DNA of 64,000 bases from G965261475 sp965261475 [NCBI: bacterium] (GTDB taxonomy: Bacteria; SAR324; XYD2-FULL-50-16). The notes below the pieces were generated by a model. That model ran no database searches. It was not told where the DNA came from and saw nothing but the letters and a program-made list of their open reading frames with translations. Numbering within the stretch: the first letter of the stretch is position 1; each line of letters opens with the position of its first letter. The position numbers were made by a program, and so were the translations under genes. The DNA is taken from positions 992,001 to 1,056,000 of the forward strand of contig OZ253454.1 in NCBI GenBank assembly GCA_965261475.1, read 5' to 3'. This document shows positions 1-9,942 of this stretch, in pieces.

Positions 1-3000
1 TAGCTCTCCTAGAAGCACTAGTATAATCAGAGGTAGCACTAGCGCTAGCTGCTAGAGTTTCATAGTCAAAAGATACATCGGTGCTACGAAAAGAGTGGTT
101 CAAGGTAACGGTAAATTTGATACTACCTGCATCCTCACTAGCAGCGGCATTTGCGATAGACAAGCTTGGTAAATCGTCGTTTTTGATGGTAGCTGTAGCT
201 CTTGCTATGTCTATAGTCGCATTAGTGGGGTTGCTCAGCATAACATAAAAAATCTCAGGGTCTTCTGTGGTGCTATCATCTGTAATAGTAATAGAAAGCT
301 CAGTAGTAGTATCGCCCGCTAGGATGCTAGCAGTGCTAGAGACACTAGTATAATCAGAGGTAGCACTAGCACTGCCTGCTAGAGTTTTATAGTCAAAAGA
401 TACATCGGTGCTAGCAAAAGAGGGGTTCAAGGTAACGGTAAATTTGATACTACCTGCATCCTCAAAAGCAGTGGCGTTTGCGATAGACAAGCTTGGTAAC
501 TCGTCTATTTGAATAGTAGCAGTAGCTCTGTCTTTGTTTTCGTCTATAGTAGCATTGATAAGGTTGCTCAGTACCACATAAAAAGTCTCAGGGTCTTCTA
601 CGAGCATATCATCAATCAGCTCAATAAAAAGCTCAGCGGTAGTGTCACCCGCTGATATGCTAGCGCTGCCAAAGTCACTAGTATAATCAAAGTTTGCACT
701 AGCACTACCAGCGATTGTGGCGTAATCAAAGGAAACATCAGCTCTCAGAAAGGGCACACTCAAGCTAAGGCTAAATTTCATTTGTCTATCGCTCTCAAAA
801 GCAGTGGCGTCTGTGATAGATAAAATTGGTAAATCGTCTATTTTGATAGTAGCTGTGGCTCTTGCTCTGTCTATAGTGGCATTAGTAGGGTTGCTAATTA
901 CTAAATCAAAGGTTTCGTCGTCTTCTATCAGGCTATCATTGTTAATAGTAATAGCAATCTCAGTGGTAGTATCGCCTGCTGGTATGCTAGCGCTACCAAA
1001 ATCACTAGTATAATCAGAGGTGGCACTAGCACTGCCCGCTAGTGTGGCGTAGTCAAAAGATACAAGATGACCGGGAAAGGGCACATTTAAACGAGCTATA
1101 AATTTGATGCTCCCCTCACTCTCAATAGCTGCAGTGTCTATGATAGACAAGCTTGGTAGCTCGTCTATGCGAATAGTAGCAGTAGCTCTGTCTTTGTTTT
1201 CGTCTATAGTAGCATTAACGGGGTTGCTCAGCACCACATAAAAAGTCTCAGCGTCTTCTACAAGGGCATCATCAATCAGCTCAATAAAAAGCTCAGCGGT
1301 AGTGTCACCCGCTGATATGCTAGCGCTACCAAAGTCACTAGTATAATCAGAGTCTGCACTAGCACTACCAGCGATTGTGGCGTAATCAAAGGAAACATCA
1401 GCTCTCAGAAAGGGCACACTCAAGCTAACGCTAAATTTTATTTGTCTATCGCCCTCAAAAGCTGTGGCGTCTGTGATAGTTAGGCTTGGTAGCTCGTCGA
1501 TTTTGATGGTAGCTGTAGCTCTAGGCGTGTTGATAGTGGCATTGACAAGATTGCTAATCACTAAATCAAAGGTTTCGTCGTCTTCTATGAGGTTATCGTC
1601 TAGAATGTTAATGCTAATCAAAGCGGTAGTATCCCCAGAGTATATATTAGCAGTTGTCAGTAAAGAGCTATAATCCAAGTCTGCGCTAGCACTGCCACTC
1701 AGCGTTTCATAATCAAAGGAGACCAGATGACCGGGAAAAGGTGCACTCAAGGAGGCTACAAACTCTAGGCTACCTGCATTCTCTAGGGTAGTAACATTAG
1801 CAATAGAAAGCACTGGTAAATCATCGTTGACAATGGTGCCTGTTGCCTGCTCCCTACTAATGCTAATATCTGCAGTCGGCTCATTAGTGCTAATTACTAC
1901 AAAAAAATTCTCGTCGTTCTCAATGCTGGTATCATTGCTAATATCAATCATAATCTCAGCGGTAGTGTCTCCCTGTGATATAATGATGGTTTGAGCAACA
2001 ACGCCTTTGTAATCTATGTCATTGCTGGCACTAATTGCAATTGTTTTGTAGTCAACGAATAGCTCCCTACGAAAAGTATTACTCAAAGTAACTGCAAATC
2101 GTAGCACTTGCTCGCTCTCAAGAGCAGTAGCGTCTGCTATAAACAAACTAGGTATTTCGCCTTCTATAATACCTAGAGCACTTGCTTTGCTAATAGTAGC
2201 ATTGACGGGGTTGCTCAGCTTGAGGCTAAAAACCTCATCTCCTTCATTTACGCCATCGTTAACAATATCAATAAAAATCTCAGCGGTACTACTACCAGCC
2301 GGTATGCTAGCTCTCCCAGAATCACTAGTATAATCAGAGGGCGCACTAGCGCTACCAGAGATTGTTTCGTAATCAAAAAAGACATCAGTGCTTAAAAAGG
2401 GCACGCTCAAGCGAACTATAAATCGCAAGCTTCCTGCTTCTTCTTCTACAGAGCTACCTGTGATAGACAAGCTTGGTAAATCGTCGTTTTTGATGGTAGC
2501 TGTAGCACTAGGTTTGTCTATATTAGCATTAGTGGGGTTAGCAATCACTAAATCAAAGCTCTCGTCGTCTTCTATGAGGCTATCATTACGAATAACAATA
2601 GCAATAGCTGTAGTGCTATCACCAGCACTTATGCTAACTCTTGCAAAAGAAGCCGTATAATCTAAAATATTTTTTGCACTGCCGTTGATTGTTTGATAGT
2701 CAAAAGAGACAATATGACCGGGAAAGGGTGAGCTCAAAGAGGCTATAAATTCTAGAGTTTCTGTGCCCTCAATAGCGCTAGCGTCTGCGATAGACAGTGT
2801 TGGTAAATCTTCAATTTTGATAGTTCCTGTGGCTCTTGCTATGTCTATAGTGGCATTAGTGGGGTTAGCAATCACTAACTCAAAACTCTCATCGTCTTCT
2901 ACAAAGGTATCATCGCTTAAATCAACAAAAATACTGATGCTAGTGCTACCAGCTGGTATGCTAGTAGTGTCAGAAACGCTAGTATAGTCAGAGGTTGCCA

Positions 3001-6000
3001 GAGCACTACCGCTTTGTGTTTTGTAGTCAAAGGAGACATCTTTAGTAATAGCCGCACTCAAAAAAACTGTAAATTTTAAGCTTCCTGCGCTCTCAAGCGC
3101 AGAGCGACCTATAACAGACAAGCCTACTAGATCTTCAGATTTAATAGTACCTGTAGCTCTTGCTTGGTCTATAGTGGCATTAACAATGTTGCTAATTATA
3201 ATATCAAAGCTCTCGTCTGCTTCTAGGAGGTCATCGTCAAGAATACCAATAGAGATACCAGTGCTAGTATCGCCAGCACTGATAGTAGCACTTGCAAAAG
3301 AATGGGTATAATCCAAATCCGCAATAGCACTAGCTTGTAGGGTGTGATACTCAAAAGCTACAATATTACTAGGAAAAGCCTCGCTCAAGCTAACTACAAA
3401 CTCTAGGCTACCCGCACTCTCCAAAGCTGTGGCATCTGCGATAGACAATATTGGAAAATCGTCGTTTTTGATAGTAGCTGTAGCTCTTGCTATGTCTATA
3501 GTAGCATTAACGGGGCTAAAAATCACTAAATCAAAGGTTTCGTCTGCTTCTATGAGGCTATCAGCGCTTAAGTCAATAATAATACTGATGCTAGTGCTAC
3601 CAGCTGGTATGCTAGTAGCGTCAGAAACACTAGTATAGTCAGAGGTTGCCAGAGCACTACCAGCGATTGTTTGATAGCGAAAGGAGGCATCTTTAGTAAT
3701 AGGCACACTCAAAAAAACTGTAAATTTTAAGCTCTGGGCACTCTCAAGCGCAGAGCGACCTACCACAGACAAGCTTGGTATATCGTCGTTTTGGATAGTA
3801 GCTGTAGCTCTGTTTGTAGCTATAGTAGCATTGATGGGGTTAGCAATCACTAAATCAAAGGTTTCGTTTGCTTCTACGAGGTCATCGTCAAGAATACTAA
3901 TAGGGATTTTGATACTTTCTGTACCAGCTAGTATAGTAGCAGCGCCAACGCTATGGACATAATCTAAGTCTGCACTAGCGCTGCCGGCTAGCGTGTGATA
4001 GAAAAAAGTTACATTGCTAAGAGCTCTCTGGTTCAAAGTAACTCCAAATTCCAAGCGTCCTGCGTCCTCGAGAGCAGAAGTATTTGCAATAGATAGAGCT
4101 GGTACATCGTCGTCTTTGATGGTGCCTGTAGCACTAGACTTGCTAATAGTGGCATTAGCGGAGTTAGCGGAGTTAGTAATCACTAGCTCAAAGCTCTCAT
4201 CTGCTTCTACTAGCTGGTCGTTAATAATAGCAATAGGGATTTCAGCGGTAGTGTCTCCCGCAAGTATGCTAGCTCTCCCAAAAGCACTAGTATAATCAGA
4301 GGTTGCACTAGCAGTCCCTGCTCTGGTTGCGTAGTCAAAAGAAACATCTTTAGTAACAGGCGCGCTCAAAGTAACGCTAAATTTTATGCTGCCATCGCTC
4401 TCAAAAGCAGAGCCGTCTGCAATAAACAAACTAGCTATTTCACCCCTGATAGTACCTGTAGCACTTGCTCTGCTTATAAGAGCATTGTTGGGGTTACTAA
4501 CTACTAGCTCAAAAACCTCATCGCCTTCGCTGGTAGTATCTTGTATAATAGCAATGTCAATACCAACAGTAGTATCTCCCGCAAGTATGCTAGCTCTCCC
4601 AAAAGCACTAGTATAATCAGAGGTTGCACTAGCAGTCCCTGCTCTGGTTGCGTAGTCAAACGACACATCGGCTCCAAAAGGCTCACTCAGCGTAACTACA
4701 AATTGTAAAGTTCCTACATCCTCTGAGGCAGAAACATTAGCAATAGTTAGGCTTGGTAAATCGTCGTTTTTAATGGTAGCTGTTGCTCTTGCTATACTGA
4801 TAGTAGTATTGATGGGGTTAGTAATTACTAAATCAAATGTTTCGTCTGTTTCTATAAGATTATCATCACTAATAGGGATAATAATACTAGTATCTTTCTC
4901 ACCAGCTAGTATCACAGCTCTAGCAGTAGTATAGGTATAGTCTAGGTTGCTACTAGCACTGCCGCTTAGCGTTTCGTAGTCAAAAAATACAATATCATCG
5001 GGAAAGGGCACACTCAAAGAGACTCTAAATGTCAAAATTCTTTCGCTCTCAAAAGCAGAGCCGTCTGTGATAGACAAGCTTGGTAACTCGTCTATAATAG
5101 TAGCTGTAGCACTTGCTTTGCTGATAGTAGCATTGAGCGGGTTAGTAATTACTAAATCAAAGCTCTCTGCTGCTTCTACTAGTTGGTCTTTAATAATAAC
5201 AATAGGGATTGCAGTTGTAGTGTCGCCCGCAAGTATGCTAGCTCTCCCAAAAGCACTAGTATAATCAGAGGTTGCACTAGCAGTTCCTGCGATTGTGGCG
5301 TAGTCAAAAGACACATCAGCTCCAAAAGGCTCGCTCAGCGTAACTACAAATTGTAAAGTTCCTACATCCTCTGAGGCAGAAACATTAGCAATAGCTAGGC
5401 TTGGTAAATCATCACTCTTAATAATCACTGTTACTGTCGCTAGGTCTATAGTGGCATTGATAAGCTTGCTAATTACTAAATCAAATGTTTCGTCGTTTTC
5501 AACATCTAAATCATCAATCAAATCAACAAAAATACTAGTGATGAGCTCCCCAGCTTTGATGCTAGCTCTAGCAGCAACATGGCTATAGTCTAGGTTGCTA
5601 CTAGCACTGCCGCTTAGAGTTTCGTAGTCAAAAGATACAATATTCTCAGGAAAGGGCACGCTCAGGCGAGCTATAAATCGCAAGCGTCCTGCGCTCTCTA
5701 TCACAGAGCGACCTGCAATGGATAGAGTTGGTAACTCGTCTATTTTGATGGTAACTGTAGCACTCGGCTTACTAATTAGAATAGCACTAGTAGCACTAGT
5801 AGCATTACTAATTTCTACAAAAAAACTCTCATTATCTTCTACTAGCTGGTCGTCAATAATAGCAATAGGTATCTCAGCGGTAGTGTCTCCCGCTGGTATG
5901 CTAGCTCTCCCAAGAGCACTAGTATAGTCCAAAAAACTAGCACTGCTGGGTGTTGTTTCATAGTCAAAATATACCGTTTGATTGACAAGCCTATCTAGTG

Positions 6001-6937
6001 TTACTATAAATTTTAAAACTCCTGCGCTCTCTAGTGTAGAGACATCTGCGATAAACAAACTAGCTATTTCGCCCTTGATAATACCTAGAGCACTTGCTTC
6101 GCTAATGGTAGCATTGACGGGGCTGCTAATTACTAATTCAAAAACCTCAGTGCCTTCATCAATGCTATCGTTGACAATGCTAATCGGGATAGATATTTGA
6201 GTGCTGCCGGCTGGGATAGTAGCAGTCTTAGTAGCAACGCCTGTGTAATCGTCGCCCTCTGTAGCACTACCAGCTAGTGTTTGATAGGAAAAAGATACAT
6301 CATTGCCGGGAAAGGGGGCGCTCAAACGAGCTATAAATTCTAGGCTTTCTGCGTCCTCTGAAGCAGAAACGTCTGCGATAGACAATATTGGAAAATCGTC
6401 AATTTTGATAGTAGCAGTAGCTGTAGCAATCACGGTATCTGCTGTGGAGGAGCGTAGAATTTCTACGAAAAAGCTCTCTTCGTCTTCTATGTCATCGTCG
6501 TTGATAATGTCAACGCTAATAGTTGTATCAATATCTCCCGATGCTATGCTAGCACTCGCACTAGTAGCTCTATAATCAGAGCCTGCAATAGCGTTTTTGT
6601 TGTCATCTTTAGCGTTGCCATCTTTTGTTCTATAGTAAAAGGAAGTAGCACTATCAGCAACAGCAGGTAAGCTAACTATAAAGTTGATACTTCCAGCGTC
6701 CTCATCAACAGAGCTATTAGCAATAGATAAATTATCAGCAGCAGAGCCAGAGTCTCCAGCAGCAGCACCAGCACCAGCACCTCCACTACAAGAGGCAAAC
6801 AAAAACAAAGAAACTAGGGGCAATAAAAAAAGAAAATTCCTAGTAAAACTCAAAAACCTACTAAAATCTAGACTACTACCTGCTACTTGAGATAGTTTTT
6901 GCGTGTTTTGAGAGCAGCGCTTTGTATAAAATTTCAT
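1..6937 (-). CDS. Giant Calx-beta repeat lipoprotein, C-terminus beyond the left edge
   Basis: The frame is open from an ATG at 6937 to base 1, at least 2312 codons. I read it as in frame at both ends and at several points between. The N-terminus MKFYTKRCSQNTQK is shared with three neighbours, followed by a hydrophobic stretch and lipobox FASC (Cys50), so this is a predicted lipoprotein. The rest is Calx-beta modules of about 110 residues (LP.LSIA...ESAGSL.F...LS and acidic DD..VEDDETFD loops, expected to bind calcium). I count 20 complete modules and part of a 21st. Modules 3, 8 and 15 carry the variant opening IASLFIAD, as in the 4163-residue protein, so the two giants are collinear duplicates. 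A kelch domain may follow outside the window. Surface adhesion is inferred from the family only; no secretion partner is visible. Confidence 0.9.
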   Translation of the reverse strand, partial: MKFYTKRCSQNTQKLSQVAGSSLDFSRFLSFTRNFLFLLPLVSLFLFASCSGGAGAGAAAGDSGSAADNLSIANSSVDEDAGSINFIVSLPAVADSATSFYYRTKDGNAKDDNKNAIAGSDYRATSASASIASGDIDTTISVDIINDDDIEDEESFFVEILRSSTADTVIATATATIKIDDFPILSIADVSASEDAESLEFIARLSAPFPGNDVSFSYQTLAGSATEGDDYTGVATKTATIPAGSTQISIPISIVNDSIDEGTEVFELVISSPVNATISEASALGIIKGEIASLFIADVSTLESAGVLKFIVTLDRLVNQTVYFDYETTPSSASFLDYTSALGRASIPAGDTTAEIPIAIIDDQLVEDNESFFVEISNATSATSAILISKPSATVTIKIDELPTLSIAGRSVIESAGRLRFIARLSVPFPENIVSFDYETLSGSASSNLDYSHVAARASIKAGELITSIFVDLIDDLDVENDETFDLVISKLINATIDLATVTVIIKSDDLPSLAIANVSASEDVGTLQFVVTLSEPFGADVSFDYATIAGTASATSDYTSAFGRASILAGDTTTAIPIVIIKDQLVEAAESFDLVITNPLNATISKASATATIIDELPSLSITDGSAFESERILTFRVSLSVPFPDDIVFFDYETLSGSASSNLDYTYTTARAVILAGEKDTSIIIPISDDNLIETDETFDLVITNPINTTISIARATATIKNDDLPSLTIANVSASEDVGTLQFVVTLSEPFGADVSFDYATRAGTASATSDYTSAFGRASILAGDTTVGIDIAIIQDTTSEGDEVFELVVSNPNNALISRASATGTIRGEIASLFIADGSAFESDGSIKFSVTLSAPVTKDVSFDYATRAGTASATSDYTSAFGRASILAGDTTAEIPIAIINDQLVEADESFELVITNSANSANATISKSSATGTIKDDDVPALSIANTSALEDAGRLEFGVTLNQRALSNVTFFYHTLAGSASADLDYVHSVGAATILAGTESIKIPISILDDDLVEANETFDLVIANPINATIATNRATATIQNDDIPSLSVVGRSALESAQSLKFTVFLSVPITKDASFRYQTIAGSALATSDYTSVSDATSIPAGSTSISIIIDLSADSLIEADETFDLVIFSPVNATIDIARATATIKNDDFPILSIADATALESAGSLEFVVSLSEAFPSNIVAFEYHTLQASAIADLDYTHSFASATISAGDTSTGISIGILDDDLLEADESFDIIISNIVNATIDQARATGTIKSEDLVGLSVIGRSALESAGSLKFTVFLSAAITKDVSFDYKTQSGSALATSDYTSVSDTTSIPAGSTSISIFVDLSDDTFVEDDESFELVIANPTNATIDIARATGTIKIEDLPTLSIADASAIEGTETLEFIASLSSPFPGHIVSFDYQTINGSAKNILDYTASFARVSISAGDSTTAIAIVIRNDSLIEDDESFDLVIANPTNANIDKPSATATIKNDDLPSLSITGSSVEEEAGSLRFIVRLSVPFLSTDVFFDYETISGSASAPSDYTSDSGRASIPAGSSTAEIFIDIVNDGVNEGDEVFSLKLSNPVNATISKASALGIIEGEIPSLFIADATALESEQVLRFAVTLSNTFRRELFVDYKTIAISASNDIDYKGVVAQTIIISQGDTTAEIMIDISNDTSIENDENFFVVISTNEPTADISISREQATGTIVNDDLPVLSIANVTTLENAGSLEFVASLSAPFPGHLVSFDYETLSGSASADLDYSSLLTTANIYSGDTTALISINILDDNLIEDDETFDLVISNLVNATINTPRATATIKIDELPSLTITDATAFEGDRQIKFSVSLSVPFLRADVSFDYATIAGSASADSDYTSDFGSASISAGDTTAELFIELIDDALVEDAETFYVVLSNPVNATIDENKDRATATIRIDELPSLSIIDTAAIESEGSIKFIARLNVPFPGHLVSFDYATLAGSASATSDYTSDFGSASIPAGDTTTEIAITINNDSLIEDDETFDLVISNPTNATIDRARATATIKIDDLPILSITDATAFESDRQMKFSLSLSVPFLRADVSFDYATIAGSASANFDYTSDFGSASISAGDTTAELFIELIDDMLVEDPETFYVVLSNLINATIDENKDRATATIQIDELPSLSIANATAFEDAGSIKFTVTLNPSFASTDVSFDYKTLAGSASATSDYTSVSSTASILAGDTTTELSITITDDSTTEDPEIFYVMLSNPTNATIDIARATATIKNDDLPSLSIANAAASEDAGSIKFTVTLNHSFRSTDVSFDYETLAASASATSDYTSASRRA

Positions 6938-7250
6938 AGTTATTTAGATAGTAAATCTTTTTTTAATAATTATTAAGAAACAAACTAAAATAGTATGTCT
7001 AATGCTACTTAAAATAAATCTTTAAAACAAGCAAATAGTGATAAATAAATAAATTAGCTAAAATCAATCTCAGCTATACAAAACCTAACTAAAACTAAAT
7101 TATAAAGATAATTGCTAACTAAAAAAAATCAAAAAAAAAAATGCAATAATACAGATAATAACTCCTAAAAAATATAGCAAGCAAAAGTGCGAAATGATGC
7201 TCTAGCTAGCAAAAAACCATAGATCATTTTTGTAGCTTGTCGCTAGCACC
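6938..7250 (-). promoter_or_regulatory. Conserved leader and promoter of the left giant gene
   Basis: About 300 bases upstream of the ATG are nearly identical to the region upstream of the 473- and 486-residue paralogues, and largely match the one upstream of the 4163-residue gene. On the minus strand a TTGTTT box (7025-7030) lies 17 bases from TAGCAT (7002-7007), a plausible sigma-70 promoter about 60 bases before the start. No clear Shine-Dalgarno precedes the ATG. Confidence 0.55.
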
Positions 7251-7850
7251 TATATATTTTGTGCTTGTGTTTTGTGTCGCAAGCAAAGGGAGAGCTTGCC
7301 TAGCGTGTGCTTGTTAGATGTGCTCTGGCAGTAGGGCTAGCGCTGCGATGGTCTGCGCAGACACTAGCAAAATATACTAGCAACAGTAAAGCTTTTACAC
7401 TACCAGTAGCTATATTTTGTGCCTATGTTTGATACCTATATTTTTAAGCTTGTTTTGTACTTATATTTTGTGCCTATACTTTTGAACTTGTTTTGTGCTT
7501 ATGCTTTGAGCTTGTTTTGTGATTGTGTTTTGTGTCTCAAGCAAAGGGAGAGCTTGCCTAGCGTGCGCTTCGAGAGGTGTGCTCTGCTAGCAGGGCTAGC
7601 GCTGCGATAGTCTATGCGGATACTAGCAAAATATACTCTTGCACTGCTAGCGGTCAGTATATTTTGTACTTATGTTTTGTGCCTATGTTTGATACCTATA
7701 TTTTTAAGCTTGTCTTGTGATTGTGTTTTGTGTCGCAAGCAAAGGGAGAGCTTGCCTAGCGCGTGTTTTGGTAGATGTGCTCTGCTAGCAGGGCTAGCGC
7801 TGCGATGGTCTGCGCAGACACTAGCAAAATACTTTTATCAATAATTGTCT
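7250..7850. repeat. Palindrome-rich direct-repeat array between paralogues
   Basis: Three copies of a unit beginning CAAGCAAAGGGAGAGCTTGC start at about 7280, 7538 and 7735. Each holds a GCAAGC/GCTTGC stem-loop, a CTGCTAGCAG palindrome (for example 7584-7593) and a GTCTGCGCAGAC-type palindrome (7808-7819). Some copies add an AATATACT...AGTATATT inverted repeat. The same units occur at 9600-9930 and 11720-13200. No convincing gene lies here: the short frames are interrupted in different phases in different copies. Role unknown; possible structured RNA, terminator or recombination sequence. Confidence 0.75.
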
Positions 7851-9272
7851 TCAATCATCATCTAGAATAGTACCTGTAGCTTTTGAGTTATTTATAATAG
7901 CGTTAGTAGGATTGATAATTATGAGCTCAAAGGTTTCAACTTCTTCTCTATTACTATCATCTATAATCCCAATCTCAATATCTGTCGTTGTTGCTCCCGG
8001 CGGAATACTCCCACTAGCACTAACGCTTTTATAGTCTCCTGTGTTAAAAGCAGAATATACACCCTGTTGAGCTTCTGTGTTAATACCGCCTAGCACCCAC
8101 ATTTTATCCTCAAATACTACAGAGCTATGAGATTGCAGAGCGCTACCCCAAAGGTCAGTTTTATTAGCTTTATACCAAAACTCGCCATCAACGAAAGACC
8201 ACGCATCTCTTTTAAGACCATCACCAGCACTACCACCTAGCACCCAGATTTTATCTTCAAAGACTACAGAGGTATGCTCTTGTCTAGCAGACCAGTGGTT
8301 ACTTGCTCCTGCGTTAGTCCAAGTTATGCCATTGGTAGATGACCACACATCATTTCTAAGACTAGCGTCCGTAAGAAGTTTGTATGTAACTTGACCACCT
8401 AGCACCCAGATTTTACCCTTAAAGACTACAGAGCTATGCCCTTGTCTAGCAGACCAACTATGGGGATCATTGGTGCTATCAGCTTTAACTTCATTCCAAT
8501 CTCTGCCATTGGGAGAAGACCACACATCATTTTTCAGACTATCACCCACACCAGAGCCACCTAACACCCACATTTTATTATCAAAGACTACAGAGGTATG
8601 CTCTTGTCTAGCAGACCAGTGGTTACTTGCTCCTGCGTCAGTCCAGTCTATGCCATTGGTAGAGGACCACACATCATTTTTAAGACCATCACCAGCACTA
8701 CCACCTAGCACCCACATTTTATTATTAAATACTAATGAGCTATGAGATTCTCTAGCGTCCCAGCTGGCATTAGTTGTAACCAAGTACCATTTGTCATTGG
8801 AAAAAGCCCACACACGACCGAAAAGCTCACTATCACCTTTACCATGACCACCTAGTATCCACATACTACTATCATTATTATCATTATGATCAAATACTAG
8901 CGAGCTGTGAGAGTATTGATGCCAAATAGAAACGGTTTGCGATGTAAAGTCTACATCGTTATTAGCAGTTATTCTTTGTGTTTTATACTCAAAGGAAACA
9001 GTGCTATCAGAAGCAGGGCGTAGAGTAACTCTAAAATAGATACTTGCATCGCCCTCATTAGCAGAGCTATTAGCAATAGATAAAGTATTAGTCGCAGAGC
9101 CACCTCCTCCACCTCCTCCACCACAAGAGGCAAGCAAAAATAAAGAAGCTAGGGGCAGTAAAAAAAGAACAGACCTAGTAAAACTCAAAAACATCCTAAA
9201 ATCTAGTAAACTACCTGCTACTTGAGATAGTTTTTGAGTGTTTTGAGAGCAGCGCTTTGTATAAAATTTCAT
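7851..9272 (-). CDS. Lipoprotein with a Calx-beta domain split by a kelch/Asp-box propeller (473 aa)
   Basis: The predicted lipoprotein has lipobox LASC (Cys50) followed by a run of glycines. Residues about 63-110 are the first half of a Calx-beta domain. Residues about 118-405 hold six kelch-type blades, each with H-[ST]-S-x-V-F ... W-[VI]-L-G-G and most followed by NDVWSS.NG..W, an Asp-box-like turn. Residues about 408-473 are the second half of the Calx-beta domain (SIPPGATTTDIEI...EEVETFELII...GTILDDD). The propeller is therefore nested in a Calx-beta loop. Two blades are almost identical at the DNA level (about 8260-8340 and 8585-8665). The function is unknown; an outer-surface binding or adhesive role is inferred. 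It sits in the four-gene family with its own promoter. Confidence 0.9.
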   Translation of the reverse strand: MKFYTKRCSQNTQKLSQVAGSLLDFRMFLSFTRSVLFLLPLASLFLLASCGGGGGGGGSATNTLSIANSSANEGDASIYFRVTLRPASDSTVSFEYKTQRITANNDVDFTSQTVSIWHQYSHSSLVFDHNDNNDSSMWILGGHGKGDSELFGRVWAFSNDKWYLVTTNASWDARESHSSLVFNNKMWVLGGSAGDGLKNDVWSSTNGIDWTDAGASNHWSARQEHTSVVFDNKMWVLGGSGVGDSLKNDVWSSPNGRDWNEVKADSTNDPHSWSARQGHSSVVFKGKIWVLGGQVTYKLLTDASLRNDVWSSTNGITWTNAGASNHWSARQEHTSVVFEDKIWVLGGSAGDGLKRDAWSFVDGEFWYKANKTDLWGSALQSHSSVVFEDKMWVLGGINTEAQQGVYSAFNTGDYKSVSASGSIPPGATTTDIEIGIIDDSNREEVETFELIIINPTNAIINNSKATGTILDDD

Positions 9273-9600
9273 AGTTATTTAGATAGTAAATCTTTTTTTA
9301 ATAATTATTAAGAAACAAACTAAAATAGTATGTCTAATGCTACTTAAAATAAATCTTTAAAACAAGCAAATAGTGAGAAATAAATAAATTAGCTAAAATC
9401 AATCTCAGCTATGCAAAACCTAGCTCAAACTAAATTATAAAGATAATTGCTAACTAAAAAAAATCAAAAAAAAAAATGCAATAATACAGATAATAACTCC
9501 TAAAAAATATCGCAACAAAAACATAGCAAACAAAAGTGCGAAATGATGCTCTAGCTAGCAAAAAACCATAGATCATTTTTGTAGCTTGTCGCTAGCACCT
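9273..9600 (-). promoter_or_regulatory. Conserved leader and promoter of the 473-residue paralogue
   Basis: This block is nearly identical to the leader at 6938-7250. On the minus strand TTGTTT (9360-9365) lies 17 bases from TAGCAT (9337-9342). The start region AAATAACT-ATG has no Shine-Dalgarno. Conservation over about 300 noncoding bases suggests shared regulation or recent duplication. Confidence 0.55.
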
Positions 9601-9942
9601 AGCACTTATATTTTGTGCTTATGTTTTGTCGCAAGCAAAGGGAGAGCTTGCCTAGCGCGTGTTTTGGTAGATGTGCTCTGCTAGCAGGGCTAGCGCTGCG
9701 ATAGTCTATGAAGACACTAGCAAAATATACTCTTGCACTGCTAGCGGTCAGTATATTTTGTACTTATGTTTTGTGCCTATGTTTGATACCTATATTTTTA
9801 AGCTTGTTTTGTGATTGTGTTTTGTGTCTCAAGCAAAGAGAGAGCTTGCCTAGCGTGTTTTGGTAGATGTGCTCTGCTAGCAGGGCTAGCGCTGCGATAG
9901 TCTATGAAGACACTAGCAAAATACTTTTATCAATAATTGTCT
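9600..9942. repeat. Palindrome-rich direct-repeat array, two copies
   Basis: Copies of the CAAGCAAAGGGAGAGCTTGC unit begin near 9632 and 9830, 198 bases apart, with the same CTGCTAGCAG palindrome. The second copy runs up to the stop of the 486-residue gene. In place of GTCTGCGCAGAC these copies carry AGTCTATGAAGACACT, which keeps a shorter inverted repeat. No gene is supported here. Confidence 0.75.

Noticed and set aside
7419-7844. Small hydrophobic frames containing KQRESLPS and RCALLAGLALR in the intergenic repeats
   Set aside because: Frames shift between repeat copies and have no ribosome binding site; they follow the DNA repeat and not a conserved peptide.
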